Source: Lunularia cruciata (lineage: Eukaryota > Streptophyta > Marchantiopsida > Lunulariales > Lunulariaceae). From it: a stretch of DNA of 64,000 nt. The DNA is taken from NCBI GenBank assembly GCA_948567375.1, contig OX419757.1, positions 25,234,001-25,298,000 on the forward strand, given 5' to 3'. Shown piece after piece: positions 52,124 through 62,692 of the stretch. Position 1 is the stretch's first letter, and each line of letters starts with the position of its first letter. Under the pieces are notes generated by a model. The model made no database searches and was not told the origin of the DNA. It was given only the letters and a program-made list of their open reading frames with translations. Made by a program: the position numbers and the translations under genes.

Positions 52124-53759
52124 ATTGATTTCAATACTCACTTCTCATTTGAAACAATGAAACAATGAAATATAAAGCCCAAAAGACCCAAAGAGTCAAA
52201 AGGCTGTAAACACAATACAAAACACATGAAATGTGAGCCTAGGGCATCTGACCAATTTGTAACAAATTGGTCTAATGTAAACTAACTTCTGTCATGTACT
52301 TCCCTAACGCTTAAGCCTCAACCTGTAAGAGAGTTGAGAAATCAATACAAGTAATCTAATGTCTCACTCTAATCTGCATGTAACAAGGGCAATCAACAAA
52401 CACATGAGGCAATCAACTATGGCCTTCCTGATAGATGGTGCTTCAAGAAGGTAGTTTCTATTCACAAGTCTGGCCAGTGAGATATTGTCACCAATTACCA
52501 TACCATACTTGTTGGTAGTGTCTTTGCCAAGTTGTATGGTCGAATTTTGGAGTCAAGATTGAGCACTTGGGCTGAAAAGCACAAAATTCAAGCCCAATGC
52601 CAAGCTGGTTTCAGATCAGGCTTTAGTACTTTGGACCACCTCTTGGTACTCCATGTTTTGTGGTGGAAATCCAAGTGTGTTGGGAGAGCTCTCTATGTTG
52701 CTTTTATTGATTTCAAGAAGGCCTTTGATAGAGTGCTTAGGAAATCTCTAAGTGAGAGACTCATTGCAATGGGTGTTTCAGCTGATCTAATTGGTGCTAT
52801 CTCTAGACTCTATGAGAAAGTGATTCTGCATCTTTCATCTTTGAGCTCTCAAGATGTCCTTAGCACAATGGGTGTGATCCAAGGCTGCTCTCTATCTCCA
52901 ACTCTGTTTGGAATCTTCATCGATGATCTAGGGAGTCTACTCATGGAAGCTGGAGCTACAGGTGTACACGTTGGCTCTTTGATGATACATGCACTCTTTT
53001 ATGTAGATGATGTAGTGCTTCTCTCCACAAATCCATAGAGTTTACAGAAGCTGTTGGATTCTCTACTTTGCTTTTGTAATCAAAGAAAGATGGAGGTGAA
53101 CCTTGACAAGTCCAAGGTCATTGTGGTGGGTTCTAAAGGTGTCACACCTTTCTTTTTTGATGGACAGCAATTGGAGTAGGTTTCTTCTTATAAGTACTTG
53201 GGCCTTGAGTTTTCTCATGACTATAGTTGGTCTACTTGTGTGAAGATGAGAATCAATGCAGGCTTTAGAGCTTTGTGTTCACTCATAAATCGCTCTAGAC
53301 ATGCTCATCTTACCACATGGGAGTTGAAGAAGATGCTGTTCAGATCTCTTGTGCAGTCGGTGGTTCTCTATGGTACTCAGATTTGGGGTCTAGGTACTTA
53401 TTTTTGTGTGATGAACTTGGAGTGAGGACTCAAACTCCTTATGTATTGCTGCTTGCTGAAACAAGGTTTTTGCCTCTTGAGGGTGAAGCTTTGTTCTTGG
53501 CTCTCACATATGCCACTAATGTGAGGTCCATGGAGCATGAGAGACTTCCCTACCAAGCTTTCTGTGCCACTCTATCTATTGGTTGGTATACAGATCTGAT
53601 TGCATGGGCCACAAGGTAGAATGTTTCCGAGCGACATTGGAGATTGGAGCTTATTGCACTTGAGAGGTGATCAAGGAGCAGTTCTTACTTTGCTTATGGC
53701 AGCAGCCCGGTACCAAGATTGTGTTTTATCAGCAGTTTGTAAATCCTATGTTGGTGTAT
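52124..53759 (+). mobile_element. LINE-W, ORF2 fragment after the LINE-T tail, interrupted by LINE-V
   Basis: Starts CAATTGATTTCAATACTC (ORF2 LISVLTS) directly behind the LINE-T tail, continues after LINE-V with CTTCCTGATAGATGG, and covers RT to NPMLVY. Stops: CAG to TAG at 53036-53038 and 53176-53178. Motif C reads YVDD. A deletion near 53400 removes the WWQKVEKIQK region. It ends without tail at the 5'UTR of LINE-X. Confidence 0.82.
52153..52406 (-). mobile_element. LINE-V, ~255-bp 3' end inside LINE-W
   Basis: TTTCATTG tail, 3'UTR with one of the two CCTAGG copies deleted, and the ORF2 end. Flanking LINE-W sequence is continuous across it with no duplicated bases beyond shared ATGA, so it inserted bluntly or with a tiny loss, unlike LINE-H. 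Confidence 0.78.
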
Positions 53760-53903
53760 TCAAAAGTTTGTAACTTTTGATTTACAAGTCCAAAGGAGTA
53801 GATTTTTGGTTCATGAGAAAAAGTAATTGTAGAGCTATTGGTGTTCACAGAGCCTGAGTGAACCTGAGGATACATTCTCATAGTATATGTTAGAACTTTA
53901 AGA

Positions 53904-54743
53904 ATGGAAGCTTCCAAGATGATGCAAGACATTGCTGAGATAGCATCAAAACAGCAACAGCTTGCTGAAATGTATAGAAAAGCAAATGACTTCCACAAGG
54001 AACTCAACAGCTTTTTTGCCCCCATGTCTCAATGCATGAACACTCTTATGGTAGATTTGCAAACCGTAAGAGCTGATGTCTTGACTGTGAAAGAATCTCT
54101 CAATTTGATCACCGTAGATATCCAAGAACTCAAGAAGAGTAGCAGTTTGATGTTAGATTCCACCAAGGGTATGGTGGATGCTATTGAGAAGGTTGCTTCC
54201 TTGGGAGCACAAGCCACCAACATTGCTTCACACAATGGAGGGCTGCAAGAGATGGTTGACACATTAGAGGTCAAGATGAAGTCATATGCCGAAGCTACAA
54301 AGGTGGCTCAAATCTCTTACTTGCAAGAGCATGAGGTTGAGAAGGAGAACCAATTGGTGAGAATGAAGAACTTGAGGATTTCAGGTTTGCCAGAGACTGA
54401 GAAGGAAGACACCAAGGCCATAGTGTGTGAGTTTATTGCTGATTCTTTGAGAGTCCATGATCCTCAGATTTTGCAAGCATATAGATTGGGACAACAAGGT
54501 GCACAACCAAGAAGCATTTTGGTGAGGTTTGGCTCAGAAACTCAAAGGAATGCAGTGATGGGGAACAAAACTATACTGAAGGGGCGTCGTATCTGGTTGG
54601 ACCCTGATCTCACACCTCTTCAATGGCAAGCAAAGAAGGGAGAATAAGCAAAGGTGAAGGAGGCTTAACAAGCAGGCTTTGTTGCATTCTTGAGAGATAA
54701 TAGAGTTGTGATTACTCAAAAGAAATTGCCAGCTACTGCATAG
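53904..54743 (+). pseudogene. LINE-X ORF1
   Basis: Open from ATG for 247 codons, covering coiled coil and most of the RNA-binding region. Then TTA became TAA (54645-54647) and CAA became TAA near 54667. Otherwise close to LINE-J ORF1. The shared TAG follows at 54741. Confidence 0.83.
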
Positions 54744-55925
54744 CAATTCCATACCCTTAGAGTGCTGTTTTGGAATGTTCATGGTCTCACACATACCAAC
54801 TACTCCAGCGCTAAGCCTTTGTGGGATGATGCTGATCTGATCAATCAAAGACATGAACATGAAGGAAACACCATTCAAGACATTGAAGGATTCACTCTTG
54901 TTGGTTCAACTTGGAACAAGCACAGACAACACAAAGGAAGGGGCTTTGGAGGTATTGCTACTTATGTCAGATTTGGCTTTGAGAAATCAATCTCTTTGAT
55001 AGGTCAAGATTCAAGTGGACAATACCAATGGCTGAGGATTGGAGGAGTTGCCACACCTTGCTTCATTATTGTTTGCTACTTTGCCCCATTGACATCACCA
55101 ATCTATTCAAGTGGAGTTCTCAACACCATGCAGCCTTTCCATTCCTTGACAAAGGATGTGTTAGAGTTTCAAAGTAAAGTTGCAGTACTTGTTCTTGGTG
55201 ATTTCAATGCTAGGATCCAAGCCTCTCAGATCCCTGACTTGAGTGACCTTGAGAATGATCCTTTCCATAGCTTGATAGACCATTCTAGTGCTTGGTCACG
55301 CTCTTCCAAAGATCCTATGTCCAACTCTATGAGTGAGCACTTTTTGAGCTTTGGTGCCAATTGTAGCTTGAAGATCTTGAATGGCCTTTCTCAATTTCCA
55401 AAAACTTGTAAAAGCACATGCTTTGCCTCACATGGATCAAGCACCATAGATTATATGCTTACTTCAGCTAATGATATCCATCTTGTCTCACATTTTGTTG
55501 TTTTAGATCCTCAACCTGAATCTGACCATGCACCTCTATCTTGTACCATCCTTCTTCCTTGCCTCAATAGAACCACATTACCTATTGAACATGCCTTTAG
55601 AGGAAAACTTTGTCTAGATTTTCACAAGAGAGACTTGTACCAATAAGCTATCCAAGAGAAATTGGGTTCAATGGAGTGGAGTTCTGATTTTCAACAACGT
55701 AGTGATCAATTGGTTGAACTTCTTCAATCCACATCAAATTTTTTGTTTCCAAGAGGCTCCCACAGGAAGAGACTTGGTCTCCCTTGCAATAGGTGGTATG
55801 ATGCTGATTGCAAAATGGCAAGGATCAAAGCTATGGATAGGTCTCTTGATCAGATTGCACAAAATCAGGCGTTTGTTTCATACAGAAAGTTGGTGAAGTG
55901 CAAAAAGCAAGCATTTTTGAGACTG
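54744..55925 (+). pseudogene. LINE-X ORF2 endonuclease part
   Basis: FWNVHGL is kept, but the segment LVETWEHEG reads QRHEHEG, so the catalytic Glu is gone. GDFNARI and SDHAPLSC are kept. CAA became TAA near 55645. RT is absent. Confidence 0.82.
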
Positions 55926-58290
55926 AGAGGCTTGGATCCTAGCACTGAAATCACCAAGAATAAGGACTACACTTTTACTTTGAAACTCTAACACATCCTT
56001 TGTCAAGGAATGGAAAGGTTGCATGGTGTTGAGAACTCCACTTGAATAGATTGGTGATGTCAACGGGGCAAAGTAACAAACAGCAATGAAGCAAGGTGTG
56101 GCAACTCCTCCAATCCTCAGCCATTGGTATTGTCCACTTGAATCTTGACCTATCAAAAAGACTGATTTCTCAAAGCCAAATCTGACGCAAGTAGCAATAC
56201 CTCCAAAGCTCCTTCCTTTGTGTTGTCTCTGCTTGTTCTAGGTTGAACCAACAAGAGTGAATCCTTCAATGTCTTGAATGGTGTTTCCTTCATGTTCCCA
56301 TGTCTCCACAAGATTGATCAGATCAGCATCATCCCACAAAGGCTTAGCGCTAGAGTACTTGGTATGTGTGAGACCATGAACATTCCAAAACAATACTCTA
56401 AGGGTCTGGAATTGCTATGCAATAGCTGACAATTTCTTTTGAGTAATCACAGCTCTATTATCTCTCAAGAATGCAACAAATCCTCCTTGTTGAGCCTCCT
56501 TCACTTTTGCTTATTCTCCCTTCTTTGCTTGCCATTGGAGAGGGGTGAGATCAGGTTCCAACCAGATACGCCGCCCCTTTAGTATAGCTTTGTTCCCCAT
56601 CACTGCATTCCTTTGAGCCAAACCTCACCAAAATGCTTCTTGGTTGCGCACCTTGTTGTCCCAATCTATATGCTTTCAAAATCTAAGGATCATGGACTCT
56701 CAAAGAATCAACAATAAACTCACATACTATGGCCTTGGTGTCTTCTTTCTCAGTCTCTAGTAAACCTGAAATCCTCAAGTTCTTCATTCTGACAAATTGG
56801 TTCTCCTTCTCAATCTCATGCTCTTGCAAGTAAGAGATTTGAGCCACCTTTGTAGCTTCAGCATATGACTTCATCTTGGCCTCTAATGTGTCAACCATCT
56901 CTTGTAGCCCTCCATTTTGTGAAGCAATGTTGGTGGCTTGTGCTCCCAAGGAAACAACCTTCTTAGTAGCATCCACCATACCCTTTGTGGAGTCTTGCAT
57001 CAAATTGCCACTCTTCTTGAGTTCTTGGATATCTACGGTGATCAAATTCAGAGATTCTTTCACAATCAAGACATCAGCTCTTACGGTTTGCAAATCTGCC
57101 ATAAGATTGTTCATGCATTGAGACATGGGGGCAAAAAAGCTGTTGAGTTCCTTGTGGAAGTCATTTGCTTTTCTATACATTTCAGCAAGTTGTTGCTGTT
57201 TTGAAGCTATCTGAGCAATGTCTTGCATCATCTTGGAAGCTTCCATTCTAAAAGGTCTAATAGATACTATGCAAATGTATCCTCAGGCTCACTTCGGCTC
57301 TGTGGACACCAATAGCTCTACAATTTTTTTTCTCATCAACCAAAAATCTACTCTTTTGGATTTGTAAATCAAAAGTTATAAACTTTTGAATTTGAACTTT
57401 TCTTGCATGAAAATTTTGAAATCCTACAGATTTTGAAAATTCATTACCTTGGCTAGAGTACTTCAAAATCTACAAATGATGATTCAATAAAAAGCTCTTG
57501 AGAAATCCTATCCAATGAACCAACTCATTTGAGCCAATATACATGGAGTTATGGCCTCTAGAGTTATCTACGGTAAACTTCTAAATCTCATTGAGTCATA
57601 GAATTCAAATGCTTATAACTTCAAGCACAAACCTTCAAATTCTATGAAAAAAATTTCAATCAATAGCTCTTGACAAGATGCTTCTAATGAGACCAAGATC
57701 ATCTCATTTGAAGATGTGAGTCCAAAGTTCCAGCCTCTGAAAGTTGCAGATTTGAGCACCACAAACCACACAGGAACACAAATTGATGAATTTCGAAACT
57801 TCTTCCACAAAACTTCAACTTCATCAAACAGGTGTTCAAAAGAGAGCCCTTTCACAGCTGTTTCCAATGAGGCCAAGATTGAAAGATTTGGACATGGAAC
57901 CAAAAAGTAACAAGGTGTTGAAAATAGAGCTCAAACCCTAACATCTTTGAGAGATGGCAGAATTTGAATCTTCATAACTTTATATGTGTATGTGCTCTGC
58001 ACGCACGATTGGTATCAATCAAAAGAACTTCCAAAGGCGCTTCCAATGCTCCATTTGGACATCATATGAGGAAGATTCGAACTCTCAAGTCTAGCTCTTG
58101 TGTGAGAAACTTCAATCACTCATAACGTTTTGTAAAAAGCTCAGAATGATACAATCGTGGTGGCTATAGAAAGCTCTTGGCAAGGCGCTTTGAATGAGAC
58201 AAAAATTGCAACGTTTGGACATGTAGATAGGGAGATATGGCTTCTCAAACTTTCATGACTCCTCTCCTCTCAAACTTTCGAAACTCCACT
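55926..58290 (-). mobile_element. LINE-Y, 3'-truncated: 5'UTR, ORF1, endonuclease start
   Basis: Minus strand from the family 5' terminus (GAAACTCCACTC, near 58290) through the 5'UTR, ORF1 (ATG 57246, 187 open codons, then a stop at the DPQI codon), the TAG-CAA-TTC junction (56417-56409), and the endonuclease to GDFSARIQAS, where it meets LINE-X. The 5' extension GAGTGGAGTTTCG is shared with LINE-D and roughly with LINE-B, so the true 5' end of the element is probably there. Confidence 0.83.
56415..57246 (-). pseudogene. LINE-Y ORF1
   Basis: Coiled coil (MEASKMMQDIAQIASKQQQ) and the first RRM-like strand (LRISGLLETEKED) are open. CAG became TAG at the DPQI codon (near 56684), and a deletion in FGSETQ near 56618 shifts the frame. 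Ends at the shared TAG. Confidence 0.8.
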
Positions 58291-59144
58291 CAAACTCCAC
58301 GCACTCCTTTATGCAAATGATGTAGTGCTTCTCTCCACCAATCCACAGAGTTTACAGAAGCTGTTGGATTCTCCACTTTGCTTTTGCAATCAAACAAAGA
58401 TGGAGGTGAACCTTGACAAGTCCAAGGTCATTGTGGTGGGTTCTAAAGGTGTCACACCTTTCTTTTTTGATGGGCAGCAATTGGAACAGGTTTCTTCTTA
58501 CAAGTACTTGGGCCTTGAGTTTTCTCATGACTATAGTTGGTCTACTTGTGTGAAGATGAGAATCAATGCAGGCTTTAGAGCTTTGTATTCACTCATGAAT
58601 TGTTCTAGACTTGCTCATCTTACCACATGGGAGTTGAAGAAGGTGCTGTTCAGATCTCTTGTGCAGCCGGTGGTTATGTATGGTGCTCAGATTTGGGGTC
58701 CAGGTACTAAGAAGACATGGTGGCAAAAGGTAGAGAAAGTTCAGAAATTGTTTTTGTGTGATGAACTTGGGGTGAGGACTCAAACTCCTTATGTATTGCT
58801 GGTTGCTGAAATAGTGTTTTTGCCTCTTGAGGCTGAAGCTTTGTTCTTGGATCTCACATATGCCACTAAGGTGAGGTCCATGGAGCATGAGAGACTTCCC
58901 TACCAAGCTTTTTGTGCCACTCTATCTATTGGTTGGTATATAGATCTGATTGCATGGGCCACAAGGTGGAATGTTTGTGAGTGACATTGGAGGTTGGAGC
59001 CTATTGCACTACAAGCAGTGATCAAGGATCAATGTGAGCCTAGGCCCTTGCCTAGGCTCACATTTCATGTGTTTTGTATTGTGTTTCCAGCCTTTTGACT
59101 CTTTGGGTCTTTCGGGCTTTATATTTCATTGTTCATTGTTCATT
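58291..59144 (+). mobile_element. LINE-Z, ORF2 fragment joined to a 3' end
   Basis: 58299-59030 is ORF2 from RT motif C (reading YAND, so one catalytic Asp is lost) to AVIKD, then a jump to the 3'UTR at 59031 with a TTCATTG tail to 59144. At the join, AATGTGAGCCTAGG and CCTAGGCTCACATT form a perfect 14-base inverted repeat around CCCTTG (59031-59064), the normal 3'UTR hairpin extended by eight bases copied in reverse. Confidence 0.8.
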
Positions 59145-59401
59145 GATAAGTGTATTGTGCTTAAGTGTATGAGATTTGAGATTTTTGTGTAAGTGCTAGA
59201 GATTGCTAGAACAAAGATCCTTATCAAAAGTCCAAATTCCACTCCAAAAGGACTTCTCAAGCTCAAAGCTAAACAAAATAGCTGCCGAGAGATGCTTGTT
59301 GAGCACAAAAGAGCAACACGCTCCCAACTAATCCCTAAAATTGACACCTAGGCAAAAGTGAATGAATTGCATGTTGTTCAATGGATTCAAATTAATGTGA
59401 T

Positions 59402-59548
59402 ATGAGGTATGAGAGTGAGGCAAGTGAAAATGGAAATAAATGTAGAATAAAAAATATGATACATATCACATGACATGAGGTACGAGAGTGAGTGGCAAAG
59501 TGAAAATGAGAATGGAAATAAATGTATAATCATAAATATGACACATAT
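59402..59548 (+). repeat. imperfect tandem repeat, two units of ~70 bp
   Basis: Units 59402-59467 and 59475-59548 share ATGAGGTAYGAGAGTGAG, GTGAAAATG, GGAAATAAATGTA and a final ACATAT, with small indels. There are only two copies, so this is a local duplication rather than a satellite. Confidence 0.7.
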
Positions 59549-59788
59549 GAGCATATAAATGTGTAGTCCCTAAGGCTAGTCACTATGCTAGAGAAGAAGG
59601 AGGTGAAGAAGATGAGGGAGATGCAACATGGAGTCTATGTGCAACTACATCCTCAAGTTGATGTTGATGTACATCATTTTGCATCCTAAATGGACTTAAT
59701 GACCACCAAAGGCACCACTTGCTCTCATCCAAGGATTGCCGCCTAATACCACTAGCTAAAAGGTCATATGGATCACTATTATAAGAAA

Positions 59789-60097
59789 TTAATCTACCAA
59801 ATGTTCACTCCTCTTCTGCCCAACAATAATAGGCTGATCATCATGGACAAATCTATCAAAAGTTATCATCAAGGGGTCAAATGACCAAGTGTATGATGAA
59901 CTCTCTACTATGTAAGGATAGAAGTAGGGAAGATGGATCACACAATGTGGATGGTTCCTACAATAGGAGAGTGCATAAGTATCTAAGATCAAATGATCAT
60001 GAAGAGGTAAACCTAATGAAGTGAGATGCTCATAGTATCTAGCTCTAAGTCCTCTAAACTCATCTCGTTGGATATTTGCTAAACACAAATAAACCAT
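59789..60097 (-). CDS. 102-aa hypothetical protein
   Basis: ATG at 60097, stop at 59789-59791. Composition is balanced rather than low-complexity: rich in Tyr, His, Leu and Asp, with LGLPLHDHLILDTYALSYC and HLPYFYPYIVESSSYTWSFD. There is no signal peptide, membrane helix or motif that I recognise. An exon of a larger gene, a transposon relic or chance are all possible. No promoter or neighbouring exon could be assigned. Confidence 0.3.
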   Translation of the reverse strand: MVYLCLANIQRDEFRGLRARYYEHLTSLGLPLHDHLILDTYALSYCRNHPHCVIHLPYFYPYIVESSSYTWSFDPLMITFDRFVHDDQPIIVGQKRSEHLVD

Positions 60098-60702
60098 GAG
60101 TTGAGACCTATTGTGAACTATTTTTAGAAGCTTTGACCACTACTACATGCTCTATAGCAACAACTCAACTTCAGCAAGTGGAAGATCTATCCACAAGATA
60201 AACTCAAAGGAAAACAATAGAATTGAATGAAATGGCTATCACCAAGACATGCTTCCCACCCTACTGCACTCTTGATTGCATATGAAGGCACCAACCATGC
60301 CTAATAATGTTCAAGCTCTCCCACAAATTGTAACCAATGCTATCACAAAGCCATAATAATGCCAAACAAGTAACATTCAAAACAATAATTTTCTTTTCTA
60401 GGAATTTTGAGAAGAGAATACGTAGAATATACTCTATTGAAAGACAAAACCTCTCTCTAAACTCAGTCTGAGTATCCTAAGTCACCACACTACGAGGTAA
60501 GGAATGGGATGCAAAATTGTGGGACTCTCAAGTCACAACAGTAAGGAGTAACACATACGTGGTATTTGTTTAGGTTTGCATCTCCTTATCTGAGAGTTGA
60601 CTCTGGGATTGAAACAATGAAATATAAAGCCCAAAAGACCCAAAGAGTCAAAAGGCTGGAAACACAATACAAAACACATGAATTGTGAGCCTAGGCAAGG
60701 GC

Positions 60703-62191
60703 CTAGGGCATCTCACCAATCTCTAACAAATTGGTCCGATGTAAAATAACCTCGGTCATGTACTTCCCTAACGCTAAAGCTTCAACTTGTAAGAGAGAAG
60801 AGAAATCACTACAAGTAATGTGATGTCTAACTCTAATCTGCATGTAACAAGGGCAAACAATCAACACATGATGCTCATCCTCAACTTTGCTCATAATACA
60901 CAATTTGCAAAGTCTCATGGAGTGCTCTATCTGCTGCCAACGTCCTTGTTCTACTTCTAGTCTATGAGAACTAGTTCTATATTGAGCAATACCATGTCTA
61001 AGTGAAGTAGAAATCCTAGCCAAGAGATAATCTTGCTCACAATACACCAACATAGGATTTACAAACTGCTGATAGAACACCATCTTGGTACCAGGCTGCT
61101 GCCATAAGCGAAGTAAAAACTGCTCCTTGATCACTTCTCGTAGTGCAATAGGCTCCAACTTCCAATGTCGCTCAAAATAGTCCACCTGGTGGCCCATGCA
61201 ACCAGATCTGTATACCAACCGACAGATAGAGTGGCACAAAAAGCTTGGTAGGGAAGTCTCTCATGCTCCATGGACCTCACCTTAGTGGCATATGTGAGAG
61301 CCAAGAACAAAGCTTCAGCCTCAAGAGGCAAAAACACTGTTTCAGCAACCAGCAATACATAAGGAGTTTGAGTCCTCACCCCAAGTTCATCACACAAAAA
61401 CAATTTCTGAACTTTCTCCACCTTTTGCCACCATGTCTTCTTAGTACCTGGACCCCAAATCTGAGCACCATACATAACCACCGGCTGCACAAGAGATCTG
61501 AACAGCACCTTCTTCAACTCCCATGTGGTAAGGTGAGCAAGTCTAGAGCGATTCATGAGTGAATACAAAGCTCTAAAGCCTGCATTGATTCTCATCTTCA
61601 CACAAGTGGACCAACTATAGTCATGAGAAAACTCAAGGCCCAAGTACTTGTAAGAAGAAACCTGTTCCAATTGCTGTCCATCAAAAAAGAAAGGTGTGAC
61701 ACCTTTAGAACCCACCACAATCACCTTGGACTTGTCAAGGTTCACCTCCATCTTTGTTTGATTGCAAAACAAGAGAAGAGAATCCAACAACTTCTGTAAA
61801 CTTTGTGGATTGGTAGAGAGGAGCACTACATCATCCGCATATAGTAGTGCATGTATCATCAAAGAGCCAACCTGTACACCTGTAGCTCCAGCTTCCATAA
61901 GCACCCTCTCTAGATCATCGATGGTGATTCCAAACAATGTTGGGGATAGAGAGCAACCTTGAATCACACCCATTGTGCTAAGGACATCTTGAGAGCTCAA
62001 AGATGAAAGTTTAACAACCACCTTCTCATAGAGTCTAGAGATAGAACCAATCAGATCAGCTGAAACACCAACTTGAGTGAGTCTCTCACTTAGAGATTTC
62101 CTAAGCACCTTATCAAAGGCCTTCCTAAAATCAATAAGTGCAACATAGAGAGCTCTCCCAACACCTTTAGATTTCCATCACAAAACATGGA
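60703..62191 (-). pseudogene. LINE-AA ORF2, RT and C-terminal part
   Basis: From VLRKSLSERLTQ and RT motif B/C (IQGCSLSP, YADD) through the thumb to EIGEMP and the stop at 60703-60705. One frameshift near 61140-61190 (WATRWTIL against WATRWNVSERHW). The C-terminal CKLC...HH...C motif is present (CPC follows). Confidence 0.82.
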
Positions 62192-62692
62192 TTGTGAGAG
62201 CATCAGCTTAGATATCAGCTTCAGAGATGGTGAGAGCAGATCAAAGGCAAGGTGCCATGCTTGGAGCATCTGGGAAAAAGTACAGATCCTTCACATATTC
62301 ACAAAGCTCATTCAAGTCCAGCGATGGAGATGGAGATCTGATGGTTACCTTATGCCAAAAAGCCTTGGGATTGCTCCTCAATTCAATGCTCAACTCAACC
62401 CCCTTGAGTCTCAAGAACGCTCACTTCTTGCACTTCACCAACTTTCTATAAGAGACAAAAGTCTGATTTTGTGCAATCTGATCAAGAGACCTATCCATAG
62501 CTTTGATCCTTGCAATTTTACAATCAACATCAAACCACCTATTGCAAGGGAGACCAAGTCCCTTCTTGTGAGAACCTCGTGGAAACAGAGTTGTTGATGT
62601 AGATTGAAGAAGTTCAACCAACTGATCACTACGTTGTTGAAAATCATAACTTCACTCCATAGAGCTCAATTTCTCATGGATAGCTTGTTGGT

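Larger units (their letters stand above)
53760..55925 (+). mobile_element. LINE-X, truncated at both ends
   Basis: Begins near the end of the 5'UTR (CAAAAGTTTGTAACTTTTG), has ORF1 from ATG 53904, TAG-CAA-TTC at 54741-54749, and ORF2 through the endonuclease to LVKCKKQAFLRL, then turns at GAGACTGAGAGGC into minus-strand LINE-Y. Confidence 0.83.
59145..60611. other. 1.47-kb stretch without LINE or gypsy sequence
   Basis: AT-rich, flanked by the tail of LINE-Z (left) and the tail of LINE-AA (right). It holds a two-unit repeat (59402-59548) and one open frame on the minus strand (59789-60097). Elsewhere (59145-59401, 59549-59788 and 60098-60611) I see nothing recognisable. It may be original host DNA or the middle of an unfamiliar element. 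Confidence 0.55.

Noticed and set aside
59126-59347. 73-aa minus-strand frame at the edge of the unique island
   Set aside because: It runs into the LINE-Z tail and has no recognisable feature.
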